Program-made: the position numbers and the translations under genes | The notes under the pieces: generated by a model | Database searches by the model: none | Seen by the model: only the letters and a program-made list of their open reading frames with translations | What the model was told of the DNA's origin: nothing | Source of the DNA: Liolophura sinensis | Taxonomy: Eukaryota; Mollusca; Polyplacophora; Chitonida; Chitonidae | Assembly (NCBI RefSeq): GCF_032854445.1 | Contig: NC_088300.1 | Coordinates: forward strand, 28,627,608-28,687,607 | Direction: 5' to 3' | Length of the DNA: 60,000 nt | Shown: in pieces, positions 47,901 through 59,799 of the stretch | How positions within the stretch are numbered: position 1 is the stretch's first letter | Layout: each line of letters begins with the position of its first letter

Positions 47901-50900
47901 TAGCACAAGACAACCTCTATCCCAAAATGGATACAATAAGGTTAGTTACATATACGTGGCAAAGTTGTGTGAACATGCAGCATCGGATATTCCACAGATA
48001 TATTTGAATGGCCAGGCTGTGGTTGGGTTATTTTTGCCTGCCATGGGATAAGGTATTAATCAATTTGCCAAGCTGCTTGCTTGTGAATGTGCCTAGAGTG
48101 GACTGAGCCAGTACACAGCCTGCAGCCTGCCATAACCCCCTATATACTTGTACATGGAGGCTAACTGAGTACAGGGGGTCAGATCAATCAAACTTTGAAC
48201 AACCCTGATAACCACTCCCAGCAGATGACTGAAATGTTAACTCGCTCTCATACAGCTCATCACAATCCAATAACATCATCAACTTCAGATCATCGGGATT
48301 TAATACAATCAAACTGTAAGGCCTACAATAACATGTAGATATTGATGTCTATGAAATTTCAAATACAGCTCAAGTGCAGTTATATTTGCAGACATACACA
48401 TATGTCTACCTGGTTCTTCTGATGATATTCAGTGACACCAAATTGAAGAGTTATGAAATTTAGCTAAGTATGAAGATCACAGCATCTTTTATCTTTTAAA
48501 AATCACCACGTATCAAAATATGTAATTTCTGAAATAGGAATGTAAATACACGTATAACTTTAAGCATGCATTCATTAGACTTCCTAATTTCTTATTTTTG
48601 TACGAATGAAATATGAGGACAAATCACATATTTTCGCAGACCATGTTACATAATATCTTCTTCAAAGTAACAGGAATCCTATTCATATAATCCTACCGAT
48701 ATATATATATTATAACATTTCAATTTTGTTTGACGATGCAACAGAAGTAGTAAAAATAAATCTTGTTGTGTTAAAATAAATATATCCTTAAGTCAAATAA
48801 AGGTGCACAGAAGATAATAATATATACATCTCAGAAACAGGTACATGGATTTAAAAAACATATATACATCTGTTTTCAGCAATGATAAAATGTACATGCA
48901 ATTATCAGTTCTGGATAATAGCCTTTAATCATAAAGTAAGAAAAAAAACACAAAAACAAGTTTAATACATATACACAGAATAAATAAATTGTTAATTTAT
49001 GACTTCTATGATTAACTACCAGGGTGTATGTAAAGCTGTTTAATGCCAGGTGAAAGCAGTGCAAGTGAGCAAACCAGTTTGAAGACATCATTTTGGCACA
49101 GTGGTTACAATATTACACACAACACTGCCTCTAGTCACTATCATATTGGTTAACATTCTGCTGTAGTCCTAAATGTACATGTAAGAATAACAGTGAGTAA
49201 TATATGGTCAGTAAAAGAAAAAAAAAAAACGTTATGCCACTCCTTACCCTGCGGTTGCATGTACATGTATATTAATTCAATAATGGGCATGACAAAAGAT
49301 TTCCTGTTACACCAAGGTGTTTACTGAACAACACCAGGATCTTAACACATCCAAAAACAGCTAAATTGGACAAAAACTGGGCCTTACATACACGACGTCT
49401 GCACAAATATATGTTGGTTTTAATGAAGTAAATTATCAGGGGACAAAATCTCGGGATTTATTATAAGCAGTATGTCAGCCATTTATCAATGCTGACACGT
49501 GACCCCAAGAATCCATTTATATGTACATACTGTAGAAACTACATAGAGCTCGATACAGAGAACCCCTTACTACATACAGCTACAGCCAGCTGGGGAAATA
49601 TATATTCAATTCGCAGTGCACTATATGTTGAATCAAGGCAGAGTGCAAACATATCCAACTTCTGTTTCAACATTTATGGAAAGAACACCAGAAAGATCTT
49701 CTCAGATTAAATTAATTTTTTTAATTGAAAGATAATCTGAATAAGTTTCTGTTCTTTAGATCACTAGGAAATGCTTCCCGTTAGAATAGGAGAAATATGT
49801 TGGACAATCACGATATTCTTTGTATTCATGTCAACTGCCCCTAGGCTGACATAAAAACCGCACAGTTCATCTTATCAGTGAGGGTCTTGTGGAGGGCCTA
49901 TCAACTTTCACACTATTTATTCTACTGAACAAGCTGTTACACAAGACATATATAGCCACAGAACAACTAATATTTTTATACATGTGAACCACAAACTAAA
50001 TGTTATCAACCTAACAAATATATTTAATTCCCATGATACACTCTAAACTCACAGAATGGCTAACAGCACTTCAACCTGTAGAGCTATATCATTGTCCTGT
50101 TCAACAGCCGATAGTGCATACATGTCCATCTAAAGGTCATTGACAACAACCGTGGTAAATCACTATACAAGTCTTAGTTCAGGCTGTTGCCATTAATTCA
50201 CCCAAATGAAAAAAGGTACTTGTCTTCCAACGTAATATCGTGTACAGCATTTTATCACTGAAGTTTACAGCAGTCAGAACTTTATGATAAACTAGTCCTT
50301 TTGCATATAGGCCTACATACAACGCCAAAAAAATAAGGTTTGTGAAATTATTCTATCTAGCTGCAGTGCATTGTTTATATTACATCCACATATTCAAAAA
50401 TACATGTACATGTAAAAAAGCCAGTGAATATGACCGGAGGCCATACATATATAATGAAAACATGTGAATTTCTTGAAACCGTAAAGTAAAAACTAGCTAA
50501 TAAAGCATATCACTCTTGGGTTCACTTAAAATTCAGATTTCAAGAGTATGACATACCTGTAGTTTCCACAGAAAAGAATATCTAAAATCAACAGTGACAT
50601 TACAACCTCTCTGTGAAAAAATATACTTCATGTGATTTGTCATTTCTGCAAATAGCAGCCAAGGACACGAATGTCACAGAGGTGTGACAGTCAGTGAGGT
50701 CCACTATAATTACATGTACTTTTTAAACAAACTGTAAATTAGAAATGATCAAATATTAAAAGGGTGAGAAGTACTAAATTTATGTGTTATGTATAACAAA
50801 ATCAACTTGATCACTAATAATTTACAGTAACAGTGTTTGGTATGGGCCATCAGGAGATACCACAGTCAATTATAAGGTCCCTGTGTTGAATCAGAGAGAC

Positions 50901-53900
50901 ATTTCCAGCTCTTTATGTTGGTTGACAAAAGCGGAGGATTTTCTGTCAGAATAAGACAGGTGGCTGTCTTGGTAGGTATTATATGTTGGTCTTATAGAAA
51001 ATGGCTGCTGAAAAAGTATAGCCTTAGGCATTCTACCCTCTCGAAACTAAAATACACCCTGTCAATTCAATATCTTCAAGTACAAGACCAGTAAGACTGG
51101 TACAGCTACGTGTACCAATACACTGTTCATTCTGTATAAATGAGCATTCATTCTAATCATAAAATGCAGACAAATTTTTGGTCTAATTATAATACATATC
51201 TTGAAAACTATTCAACCAGAATAGATGCATTTTTAACATACATGTATGTAAATGAGGAGTGCCATCGTCCGACATAAAAGATCTTAGTCACTATGTACTA
51301 AATAGCAGTTTACAACTTTGACACTTTATTGTTATCAATGACAACAGCATCACCAAACCATCTGATAGGACAATGGTGAGAATAAAATATTAGGACAAGA
51401 AAGATAAATCTCCACAACAAAGTCAGTATTATTACTGTAAGCGGTCCAAATAACTCGAGTGTAATGTTAGTACCTTAAAGATCAGAGAATGGGGATCGAG
51501 AACAGGGGCATACATGCATATATGAGTAAACATCTCATAAGATGTTATTCACCATGAATAAAATTTCCCCAAAACAAATGCACATACTTTTGAGAAAAAA
51601 TATTAAAAAACAAACAACAGTACTTGCATGTTCAACCACAACTGTTAGACACAGTCACAATACAGCTTACTGTTCTGACACATATGCTGATCATGGGTTT
51701 ATGATGTATATTTTCCCAGGTTATTATATCATTACATGTGGTAACATGTACATGTAGACCTATATTGATTTTATTTCATAAGCAGAGGAAATTAATAACA
51801 CTGTGATAATGATCGAAAAAACAGCTGTTGTACAAGAATGCTTTATATTTAATATGTTTTCTTCATTCAAAAACTATCCAAGAAAGGAAAGAAGAGCATG
51901 TCAAATTTTAGTTCACTAGTTAGTGTGCTGAACTCCACCACTACACAAAATTACCAAACATGCAACAGAAAAGGTGCTCAAATATCTCCAATAACATATC
52001 TATATGCTAGGAATATTTTTCATGAACATACATTTATGTACGTATGACATTTAACCCTCAATTTTCACAAAATCAGCACTAGAATGGAACTGATGATCTG
52101 GAATTTATAAATTCTGGTAGGATAAACATGTTACAACTGATGTTGCCGTGGCAATGATTTAAACAGTATCACTAAGGTCTGTAGACAGAAAAAGACCTGT
52201 TAACTATTAACAGACTGAACTGGCTCAGTGTAATAGAATAAGCCAATTACCAAGTCAAATGTGTGCATAAACATTGCACAAACCTAGAAGCTTTCAGGTT
52301 AAGATAAGAGTGTTGTAGAATACAATGAGGGGCCGGTATACATAAATTCATACATGCAATTATCAGGAATAGGCTGGAATGCCTCTTCCTCCCCTGCAGG
52401 TTGAAAAACCACTTCAACAACTGATGATAAATGTCCAGTTAACAGACAAACATATTTAATTCATATTGAATATGAAAGCATCCTAACCGAGAGCAGACAC
52501 ACAACCACATTAATAATATTTAAAATCAAAGTGCATGAAACATTTATGTACATGATAGCTTATTTAGTGAGTGGATATAAATATAATACATGTATTCTAT
52601 ATTTCATCTATTCCTTCATTTAATTCAAGGAAATACTATGTTTCATTAAATAGACTGTTTTGCTTTAGATGTTTACATATGTACACATATGTATTAAACA
52701 CAATATAAACCAGACAAATTATACAACAAAGGACAATGCATAAGATAACACATGCATACAACAGAAAAAAAAAATAATAAAATTCAGATATATATACCCT
52801 GAATAGCTCAGTGTATTTCATGCACATGTACCAGCTGCATGAGGTGGGTGTTGCTAATCTACATGTAATAATTTTATCTGATCTGTATTTGATAGCACAG
52901 TACAAATGGGCTACAATGTTTGAGCAATCAGAAGGGGCTATTGTAAGCACAGAGTTTTATGTAAGTCTGCAAGTGCATGCACCACTAACATATGAGTAGC
53001 CCAAGGGAAATAGTTTTAAAGGTTGCCACAGATACCTTCAGCTCCAACCAGAGAATGTAAACATCAAGTTCACATGGCATGTAGTCAGAGAAATATTTTA
53101 ATAAAGATATCCTGTTTAAATAGCACTACACTACCCTCTGAACTCAAAGCTAGTGGTATAAACCAATAACTAATGAAGGTAATCCGAGATATGGAAAGTT
53201 TCCCTGCACCTCTCAGCACAGATTTAATACCCCTAGCAGGACCAAAACATAAAGTAACTAGCTTTTAAGATGTAGATGTACCCCTACCATATGATGAAGA
53301 GGGTCACAAGGGACCCTATCAACAATGAATTGTCCAGACATAAGTACACAATCAAGCATAACAGTGGAGATCACGATATATGTGAACAGGAAATAAAGGA
53401 CAAACTTGGTTTCCTGTTATAAATGCTCTCACACGCCTACTACCCTCACTTTGCATGGATGTATTCTTTCCCTTTTTTTAAAAAAAATAAATGTATATGA
53501 CAGAGAAGCAGATAAATCCCCAGGGTACATTGTATATATATAGCAAACTTTAAAATTTTTAAAAATTAATATAATTTTAATGAATATAAAAAGATTTACA
53601 AATACAGGTTTTAGTTTATAAACTACATGCATTCATATAGATCGGAGTACATACCAACAACATCATTTTCATTGTGGCCCTTGAACTTTAGGCCAAAGTT
53701 GTTAGCGGCAAAGGATTTGGCCAGGTTAACAGGCTGTTTATCATTATCTGAGTCTGTCGTGGTATCCTGGAAGGGGACACTGCCAGTCTCCCATGACACA
53801 CCATCTTTGATAAGGCTGACCAGGTCCTCCAACTTAAGAATAATTTTCTCTGACACAGCAAGGACTTCATCCTGAATAACAAAATAGGACAAAAACAAAA

Positions 53901-56900
53901 ATCAAAAACAAGTTACACACAAAAAACATGTACATTTGCTTACAGGTAAAAAATCAGACAGTTTCACTAAAATACAAGATTTTGTATCAATTTAAAATTT
54001 GAACACTCATTCTTGCAACAAGTTCATATGGAATTAATTTATAATGCAGACCAGAGTATTTGGTTTAGGATGCCTGGCAAAGGAAAAGTAATTCTTTACA
54101 TCTAAATGCGTTAAGATAAAAGTGAAACAGGAAGATTTAATTAAAAGAATTACTTTTAAGGAAAATATAGGTTTACAGATTTTATTTAAAGGGTACTTCC
54201 TTCAGTTTTTATACCGTGACTAAGTTAACCCAACACCATATGTTGTGGTTTAAGCTACCAAGCATAGTGGACAAAATTATTGAGACCTAATGCTGGGACA
54301 CAAAAATTTGAAGTTATCTAAGACATGTACATGAATCTCTGTTTACACCAGTCAATGACACATTAGGTATTTTTGTTAAAGTACATCAAATGCCAGCATG
54401 TCCAAATATCCAGACCACATGAGGGACCCCTATCAGGGAGAAGTCCCCAAGGGTGAGAAAAGGGGAGTGGGGAAAGGGGGAAGGGCTTAGCCCTGACACC
54501 ACATGCATTGTCTAACTTTATAGTACTACTAAGACTTGGACACATCACACTTAATTGTATAGCCTGTGCAGTTAACCATGTCACAGCCTGTGCCCATACC
54601 CTCTTTGCCTCTATTTTTATTTATGGCCCCTTGAGAAGGAAGCTAAATCAATATTTATCTCAGATTTACAGTACATAGACACCTTGTACATTGTGAAACA
54701 AAACAATGTTAAGAGGAGTTTGGAACATGTACTAGCCAACATCCAACAATTAAGCTTAAGGCAAACAGCATCAAGTTTAACTAAACCACATACATGTGTG
54801 CTCCTCTTCATCAAACACTGTCTTAATTTATATATTTGCACAGAACAGTTATATTTATTTTTAAATATAAAGATTTTACATTCCTATACAATTTGTACAT
54901 TGCACTTACATCCACCAACCACAGAGATCCTATACAGGCATTTAGAATAGCTTAATACAAAGCAAGACTCAAGGTAAATTTTGCCTGCACTCAAGACACA
55001 TTGCTTAGCAAATGCAAAAAAAGATATACAAAAAGATGTATCAGAAAAATTTATAATTTAGAATCAAAACCTGAGTAATCTGAGTAATGCTTGAAATTTA
55101 TTTATCATTGGTATCTTTAATTTAAATTATTTAAATAATAACTAAGAACAGGTTATAAAGCTAGAAAATGATAAAAAGTACATGTATTCATGAAACTTGA
55201 CATCAAGACGATATGATAACGCAAAGCTTTTGTCACATGAACTCGTTCAATGTTAAAGGCAACATTGTGCTTTATGCCATTAAGTGTTGAATCTCTTCTA
55301 ACTCTACTGAACTGATAAAAATGTCAATCAATCAAGGCACTGCTGTTGTTCTTGTTTGGAATTAAAAGTGAAGATTGAAAACCATTAAATATGATTTTTT
55401 TTTTCCATCAGTACCCTATTGTACTTATGTACACATACATGTTATAACAAAGAAAATCATATGTACATAAGACGTGAACAGAATTTTATGGACTTCAGCT
55501 CAGTTCTCCAGGTACAGTACAAGTTGAGCAAATCAGGTCAGTCAAGCAGGTTTCCAGCTGTACACAAGGGTCTACAGACTACATCTGGAGCAACACACAG
55601 TTCTTTTGGCAGACTTGGCCTGCCATAGGACACAATATAAACCCTAACAAAAGATGTTAACATCAATCCAAGCAAACCCTGGCTATTTTGATATGCAAGT
55701 TATATTATGCTGAGAATTTCAGAATTAATAATTACAGTAGTATACATATATGTGTTGGTCAGACAAATGAATATATAATGTAAACATTTATTACATGCAT
55801 AATCTATCATTTACATATGCAGAGTAATATGTAGCAGTGAAGAGAATTACAGAATTTCCATCATCTCATTTGCAATGATGTGTCTGCAACAAACTGTCAC
55901 AACTGAAAATACATCACTATTTGAATTCCACAAATATATACATCCGCTTTGATTATACATCTATAATAGTAAAACTCATTCATTAGGAGAAATCCTGCAA
56001 TATTTGAAATCTTAAGAGCACAAATATTATACCATATGTAGGACTGGGATGGATTAAGAGTACGGCCATTCACCCAGGGTGAATGTACCGCCACATAGCC
56101 CCATCCAGCATACATGTATTTAACTCACAGAATAACCCAGCATAGATGAAGCACAAACATCTTTTTAAACAGGTTTCAGTAGGAATTACATGAGGTTTCA
56201 GAGTGGGGTATCTGCGCTTCAAAACCTACTAATTTAGGTTAACCCATCCAGATGTAAGTTAGGATGAACTCAAATCACAATTCCAGATGGGCACAAAATG
56301 AAAAAAATTTAATATCTTACATAGATAAAAAGTGTGATTATATGAACAATAAGTAAATACAAGTAATATGAGTACTATTATCTACATGACAATATGCCAA
56401 ACACACATCAGGAAATCTGACTGTAAATATATGTCGTGTTTAAATGTACATTCTACTTTGTACTATGTCATCACATTTAGTTTCAAAAGAAATGGTCTTT
56501 TTTACACAGGCTCAGCAAAGAGTGGAAAAACTCACAGAACCCAAATTATATAACAGCCAGAAGGAAAAAAAAAATTGATGGTATTTCAAATGAAGAAATA
56601 ATTAAACAAAACCCTGCAGTTTTTTGGAAACATTTTCAGAAGTACATGTACATAACTCCTGCCTTTTAAACTAAGGATTTGATGAAGGCAGACAAAATAT
56701 TTAAAAAGCTGATTTTTGTTTATTTCTTTGGAATCGTATCCTATACCCATCTCAAAATAACAACATTTGTGTATAAATCAGACATGTTAATAATAGATTA
56801 CATGTAGTAAAACTGCAACGCCATCAACATAATATAAAAAGGTGGCTTCAAATATGATTTACATGTACCTAAGTAATCAATATAGTTGATAATTTGTGTT

Positions 56901-59799
56901 AATTTCTGGCTTCAGGAAATACATAAGCTGTACAGACACACATAAAAACACAATCAAATTAGTCATCAATTATCACCAAGTTAACACGTGAATTCGTTGA
57001 AGTTCTATATAGTAATCTTAAATTCAAATGCCACTGATTGTAACATGAAAGACTGAACAGATGCTGATAGCCACAAATTGTGACAAATTTTTAAAAGTAA
57101 TCATAAACAGGCAAGTGGAATGTAAAAACATGTCTGTATGAAATACCATAGGCTCTAATCAGGGTTTTAATTACCTGCCTTCAAAATATTATGGAGGAAG
57201 CACTTTAACATTAGGTATAAAGTGTTAACCAATATCACTTGTTGGTCCATGATATCTGTTGTATTTTTCAACCACTCTACTGAACAATGAAGTTAAATAC
57301 ATAAAATTTATGCTCAAGTACAAAACAGACATAACTGTTAAACAAAACTGATATTAAATTGACAATCAAAGACCTAGTTCTGTGAACTTCTTTTAGTCAA
57401 CTTTTTCCAGACCCAACGTCTGCAATGATATTTAATGTGATTTTTCATGGCCATGTGTTGAGTACATTTAATGGGGATATTATTCTGCTTGAAACTTAAT
57501 CCCTAACCAGCATAACGTACCAGCCAGTGGGTTTGAGAATTATATAGCCATGCCAAATCAGGTGGCCATATATAACCCCTAGGCACTCAACATGACCGGA
57601 TCCAAAGCTTTTGATATTTTCCCCAGCATTATCTCTTTCAAGTTTGTTTTAACTCTGGGAAACACTGCTTTCACATATATACAGATAAGCAAAGCAAACG
57701 TCTGTACCTCAAACAGGTGCACTGTTCAATCTTGTCTCATGTAGAATTTATCAATTATTATGCTTATCATGTTCTGCATGTCGTTTTGCAATTAGTTAAT
57801 TATATCTTCATAATGTAACTGGTATCTAATATCAGAGAGAACAACAGTATAAACAAGCAGCAAGCTAAATTGCTAATCCACATGCAGTCATAAGAGACTC
57901 AGATAGAGTGAGAAAAAACAAAACTTAAACAAGTTGCACACTAAAAAAACATGCAGACAGACAAAAATCAATACACTATGTGCAAGCAAAGAATACATGT
58001 ATACATTTGTAAGTACATGTGTATACATGTTTTACAGATGAGCTTGCAACAACAAATATTAATAATGAGTGACGAAAATCCTGTAGATTTCCATGACTAA
58101 CAGAAACACCACACTATTCCTTAATAACAACCCTTTCAAACTGGCTACACAATGTGTGAATCTTGGTTGACCTTTATAACAGGGTAGAACACAGCAGTGC
58201 TAACCAAAGGCTCCACCACTAATACATTAACAAATAATCCTTGAACACCAGAGTAGGGTATCACTCTAGAGCCTCACAAGTCAATACAACACTGCAGCTC
58301 TACCTTATCCAGGCAATCAAACTGTGAAATAAACGGCCTGTCATCACATTAATATAACACACAACTAGCTGTACAAAGGCAACAAAACATCCTATTTCAA
58401 TGTAGTTACCTTAGAACATGTATGTATTAACTATACAACTCAAATTAACAGAAGACGTAATAAACAGAAGACATCACTTATATAATAAATTAAAAGAACA
58501 AATAAATAACCAAGCATACTTATTTTACAAAACTCACAAAATTAAAAATATGAGCCTCAGTATGCCAGACGAATGTAAATATCTTGTAAAACAATCAAAA
58601 ATAATATTAATACAAGTAATCAAGATTAAGAGAAGATGACAAATTCGCAACACTGATCACCCCCTCCTTTGTACCCTCCATACTGGTTCAAGTTCCAAAT
58701 TGGAACCAGGTTACTTGATAAACACAATAAGGTCTTGAATATTCATAGCAGGAGTTAGCTTGGGAAGATGATGAATGAAGACTGACTAAATGTTTAGGTT
58801 CTCGTCAGGAAATAATTTACAAGACACTGAGATTACGGTTCAGTGGCAGTTGAAAGAAAAATCTGCATAAATGTATGAACAATTAACACATCTTATATTC
58901 AGACTGTCGCGTACCTGTGTAAATTTAACCAATTAACCATACATCTCGTAAGTCACAATTGGTGTCATTTATTTTCACTAAGTATTTAATGTTTTAAGTA
59001 AATAAAATTATAATTTGTAAATTCTATAATACATACATTTATCCTTTCAGTCTTTAGATGAAAGTCATCTATGTTTACATTTATAAAAAAATCTTTTCAT
59101 AAATTTCCCAATTTATATTTTTTGAACACCATGTCATTTACAATTTTCTGTTTAAATAGAATGATTCACATTATTCCTTAAATTGGTATTTAAATCAGCT
59201 AATAATATACATGTATGTATACCAATACATGTATAAATCCAAATGTGTATCAGATTAATATATATGTGACAACACGCAAATTTCATAATGACATGCAGTT
59301 TCAATGTTCACAAGTGATGAAAACCGGCACTGCTTGGGACTAAAAAATGGTGAAAACATATCCTATTTAAGGCTGAGATCACACAGCCACTGATTCAGGC
59401 ATGGCTGCTTGGCTTGCTAGCTCAGTGGCTGTACACTTCACCGAACAAACTCAGCCTTGGGTAAATAACCTAGAAATTGTCGTACTTATATCAGTGAATA
59501 TTTCAACTTAAAAATGTTCAGAAATGAATAAATGTTATAATTACCTGTCCATGAAATTCTTGTTTTCCTTCTGGAGTATGTTCTGGTAAATAATAAAGCC
59601 GGACGCTGGATAAAAGTTGAGAGTTATTTTTGTCTTCCCACAATAGCTGCAGCTCGCTAATGCAAACAGGCGCTTCGCTAAATATCTTGACGAAGAAAAA
59701 TTCTCCCAACGTCAAAATTCGGCAGTTGTTACCCTGATTAAATTTAAATGCTTTGTAGAAAGTGTACGATCCATGGTGTCCACAGGGATTGCCGATAAA
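35597..59799 (-). CDS. ARID5B: ARID5B-like AT-rich interaction domain protein (spliced, lacks exon 1)
   Basis: Ten exons join in one frame: 2883 nt, 960 codons plus TAA. Counting from the first in-window residue: 1-157 is the ARID5B-type N-terminal region (GNPCGHHGSYTFYKAF, ELQLLWED, YYLPEHTPEGK, DEVLAVSEKIILKLEDL). 158-236 has ILSYPRYCRYR and CRDTFDDPEL. 237-281 has the AT-hook-like LKGRPRKKR. About 301-395 is the ARID (EEEAFLQSLHKYMRSRKTPI, AQKLGGYD, LGGNPGSTSAATCTRRHYER). The remainder is disordered and carries RPSVIQH and PTDLSLKKK, both found in vertebrate ARID5B. The family binds AT-rich DNA and, in mammals, recruits the PHF2 H3K9 demethylase. There is an in-frame TAG at 37526-37528 in the large exon (see finding). 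The start exon is beyond 60000. Confidence 0.92.
35918..36628 (-). other. ARID5B intron 10
   Basis: Between the large and terminal exons. Holds small direct repeats (GTGAACAGTGACAC near 36.2 kb) and a TGATCATAAATGATCA palindrome near 36.38 kb. No exon seen. Confidence 0.75.
36629..37873 (-). CDS. ARID5B: ARID5B coding exon 10 (large disordered exon, contains in-frame TAG)
   Basis: 1245 nt, 415 codons, phase 0 at both ends. The acceptor is CCCCCTCAG before GTTGGAGAC and the donor is GTAAGA (36623-36628). It encodes VGDSVRPVLTEQSVNRKPEG and onward. Conserved pieces: SILSP, STPPPGV, SHRPSVIQH (human SRPSVIQH), MKRPRLQDP, and PTDLSLKKK at 36905-36931 (human PTDLSLPK). Composition is Pro/Ser/His/Gln-rich throughout. 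The 116th codon is TAG (37526-37528). Conserved coding sequence continues on both sides in the same frame, and a different frame is open for 60 codons over 37498-37677. Splicing out the stop by a short GT-AG intron in frame was not found possible. Confidence 0.85.
36908..36931 (-). other. CtBP-type PxDLS motif (PTDLSLKK) in ARID5B
   Basis: PTDLSLKK fits PxDLSx(K/R), the docking motif for CtBP co-repressors. It is embedded in a disordered Pro/Ser region and present as PTDLSLPK in vertebrate ARID5B. Binding is inferred from the motif. Confidence 0.6.
37945..38515. repeat. Tandem array with alternating 87- and 100-bp units
   Basis: About six copies of AATGAAACCCGATTAACGTC, CTGCACAATTACAACTTTGT, ACATGTACTGTCACGTTATT and GAAATGAAATGTTCCAC. 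Successive starts are about 87, 100, 87, 100 and 100 bp apart. The longer units carry an extra CTGCAAATTACACA. The units farthest from the exon are the most diverged. Confidence 0.85.
38838..38960. mobile_element. Repeat D, fragment
   Basis: CTTCTAATTTTGAGAAACAT, GGTCTGCTCTTTTTAGCCAA, then AGGAATATTTACAGG: similar to the left part of 43438-43648 (CTGGTCTGCTTTTTCTAGTC, AATATTTCATC). Confidence 0.45.
39516..39678 (-). CDS. ARID5B: ARID5B coding exon 9 (end of ARID)
   Basis: 163 nt. The acceptor is AATTGACAG before GCTGTTGC and the donor is GTTAGT (39510-39515). It encodes LLLPYERHKNGEEDELLTKS (human LILPYERFIKGEEDK), then a Ser/Asn/Lys-rich linker ending HKHKK. Phase 0 at its 3' end. Confidence 0.93.
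39679..40174 (-). other. ARID5B intron 8
   Basis: Short intron, AT-rich. Nothing recognised in it. Confidence 0.75.
40175..40272 (-). CDS. ARID5B: ARID5B coding exon 8 (ARID recognition part)
   Basis: 98 nt. The acceptor is TCTGACAG before ATAACCC and the donor is GTACAA (40169-40174), which is weak. It encodes ITQKRLWKHLYDQLGGNPGS, then TSAATCTRRHYE plus part of Arg. In ARID proteins this segment contains the DNA-contacting helix-turn-helix and the GGNPGSTSAAT loop. Confidence 0.94.
40273..42186 (-). other. ARID5B intron 7
   Basis: Contains a C10 run with CCGCCTCTCC at 40389-40410 (a G-rich block about 120 nt before the exon 8 acceptor) and a 24-base A run at 41550-41573. No exon seen. Confidence 0.75.
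42187..42239 (-). CDS. ARID5B: ARID5B coding exon 7 (53-nt ARID exon)
   Basis: 53 nt. The acceptor is TTTATTGCAG before TTGACATA and the donor is GTGGGT (42181-42186). With the base carried from exon 6 it encodes IDIYVFYTYAQKLGGYDQ, aligning to human INLWTMFQAAQKLGGYET. It completes the helix and loop carrying the invariant LGGY. Skipping it would break the frame. Confidence 0.94.
42432..42690 (+). mobile_element. Young tRNA-derived SINE with perfect 13-bp target duplication
   Basis: Plus orientation, 259 bp. Slightly 5'-shortened head (CTTAGTCGGTTAGCGCGCTA), TAATGACCCAGGAGCCTCTC, B-box-like GTGAGTTCAAGTCC, complete body, GTATAAGTGAAATATTCTTG, and a 22-base A tail. Flanked by ATATCATAACATG at 42419-42431 and 42691-42703, identical. 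The body is close to the inferred family consensus. Confidence 0.95.
43438..43648. mobile_element. Repeat D, MITE-like copy
   Basis: Starts TTCTTACAATTACTGGGGCA and ends ATGTCCTAAAAATTAGAAG. The end is the reverse complement of CTTCTAATTTTTAGGACAT, which matches the start of the copy at 26218. Shared interior: ATGAACAACATGTTCATATC, TTTACTTTTCCAAAAATCTG. About 210 bp, non-coding. Confidence 0.55.
43875..44037 (-). CDS. ARID5B: ARID5B coding exon 6 (start of ARID)
   Basis: 163 nt. The acceptor is TTTCTCAAG before TTGAATG and the donor is GTGAGT (43869-43874). It encodes a basic lead-in, then KEEEAFLQSLHKYMRSRKTP and IERIPSLGFKQ, the first helices of the ARID. Human: DEQAFLVALYKYMKERKTPI and ERIPYLGFKQ. 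Confidence 0.95.
44098..44215. repeat. Dispersed repeat C
   Basis: TATTCTGATGGCATTACTCT, GCCCTGAAATCTCCAAAATC, AAATTAAAAAGATGCATAAA: matches 22785-22985 with a short deletion. Confidence 0.55.
44481..44726 (-). mobile_element. Second-family tRNA-derived SINE
   Basis: Antisense: TTTATTTGTTTATCTGATTA, TTCAAGTTTTCCACTTGAAA, then at the head end CTGTCCCAGGCAGGGCTTCA and ACCTGCAT, whose complement GCAGGTTGAAGCCCTGCC is B-box-like. The 3' part is related to the main family; head and body differ. Relative at 1528-1702. Confidence 0.55.
44763..44896 (-). CDS. ARID5B: ARID5B coding exon 5 (AT-hook-like)
   Basis: 134 nt. The acceptor is TTTTGCAG before CACCAAATTTG and the donor is GTAAGT (44757-44762). 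It encodes APNLKGRPRKKRVLSKKESS, matching human APNLKGRPRKKK. GRPRKK is an AT-hook core and a likely nuclear localisation signal. The Ser/Asp-rich remainder is not conserved. Confidence 0.93.
44897..45421 (-). other. ARID5B intron 4
   Basis: Short AT-rich intron. Nothing recognised in it. Confidence 0.75.
45422..45655 (-). CDS. ARID5B: ARID5B coding exon 4
   Basis: 234 nt. The acceptor is GTTATAG and the donor is GTATGT (45416-45421). It encodes GGPTDSTQVTILSYPRYCRY, RAVMKRLEKCEDQWL, then GGFTVKNSNSRVVFCRDTFD and LEIRCDHL. Human ARID5B has VIVLSYPQYCRYRSMLKRIQ and ILYCRDTFDHPTL at the same place. Confidence 0.93.
45656..53654 (-). other. ARID5B intron 3 (about 8 kb)
   Basis: AT-rich, with a (TAA)n-type tract at 45751-45780 and many TACATGTA palindromes. 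No exon, SINE or array was recognised. Open frames here lack recognisable protein. Confidence 0.6.
53655..53871 (-). CDS. ARID5B: ARID5B coding exon 3
   Basis: 217 nt. The acceptor is TTATTCAG before GATGAAGTCC and the donor is GTATGT (53649-53654). It encodes DEVLAVSEKIILKLEDLVSL, matching human DEVIAVSEKVIVKLEDL, then a diverged acidic linker with NFGLKFKGHNENDVV. It ends one base into an Asp codon. Confidence 0.92.
53872..59544 (-). other. ARID5B intron 2 (about 5.7 kb)
   Basis: AT-rich with no recognised exon or repeat element. A G/A-rich patch near 54.43-54.49 kb (GGGGAGTGGGGAAAGGGGGA) stands out in composition. Confidence 0.6.
59545..59799 (-). CDS. ARID5B: ARID5B coding exon 2 (N-terminal region)
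   Basis: 255 nt, phase 0. The acceptor is TTTTTTTCAG before TTTATCGGC and the donor is CAG-GTAATT (59539-59544). It encodes FIGNPCGHHGSYTFYKAFKF, then ILTLGEFFFVK, ELQLLWEDKNNSQLLSS and LYYLPEHTPEGKQEFHGQ, nearly line for line with human ARID5B (GSPCGLHGPYIFYKAF). An in-frame ATG at 59812-59814 would read MSFFQ through the acceptor, but the human gene has the same Q/W junction here, so an upstream first exon is preferred. Confidence 0.92.
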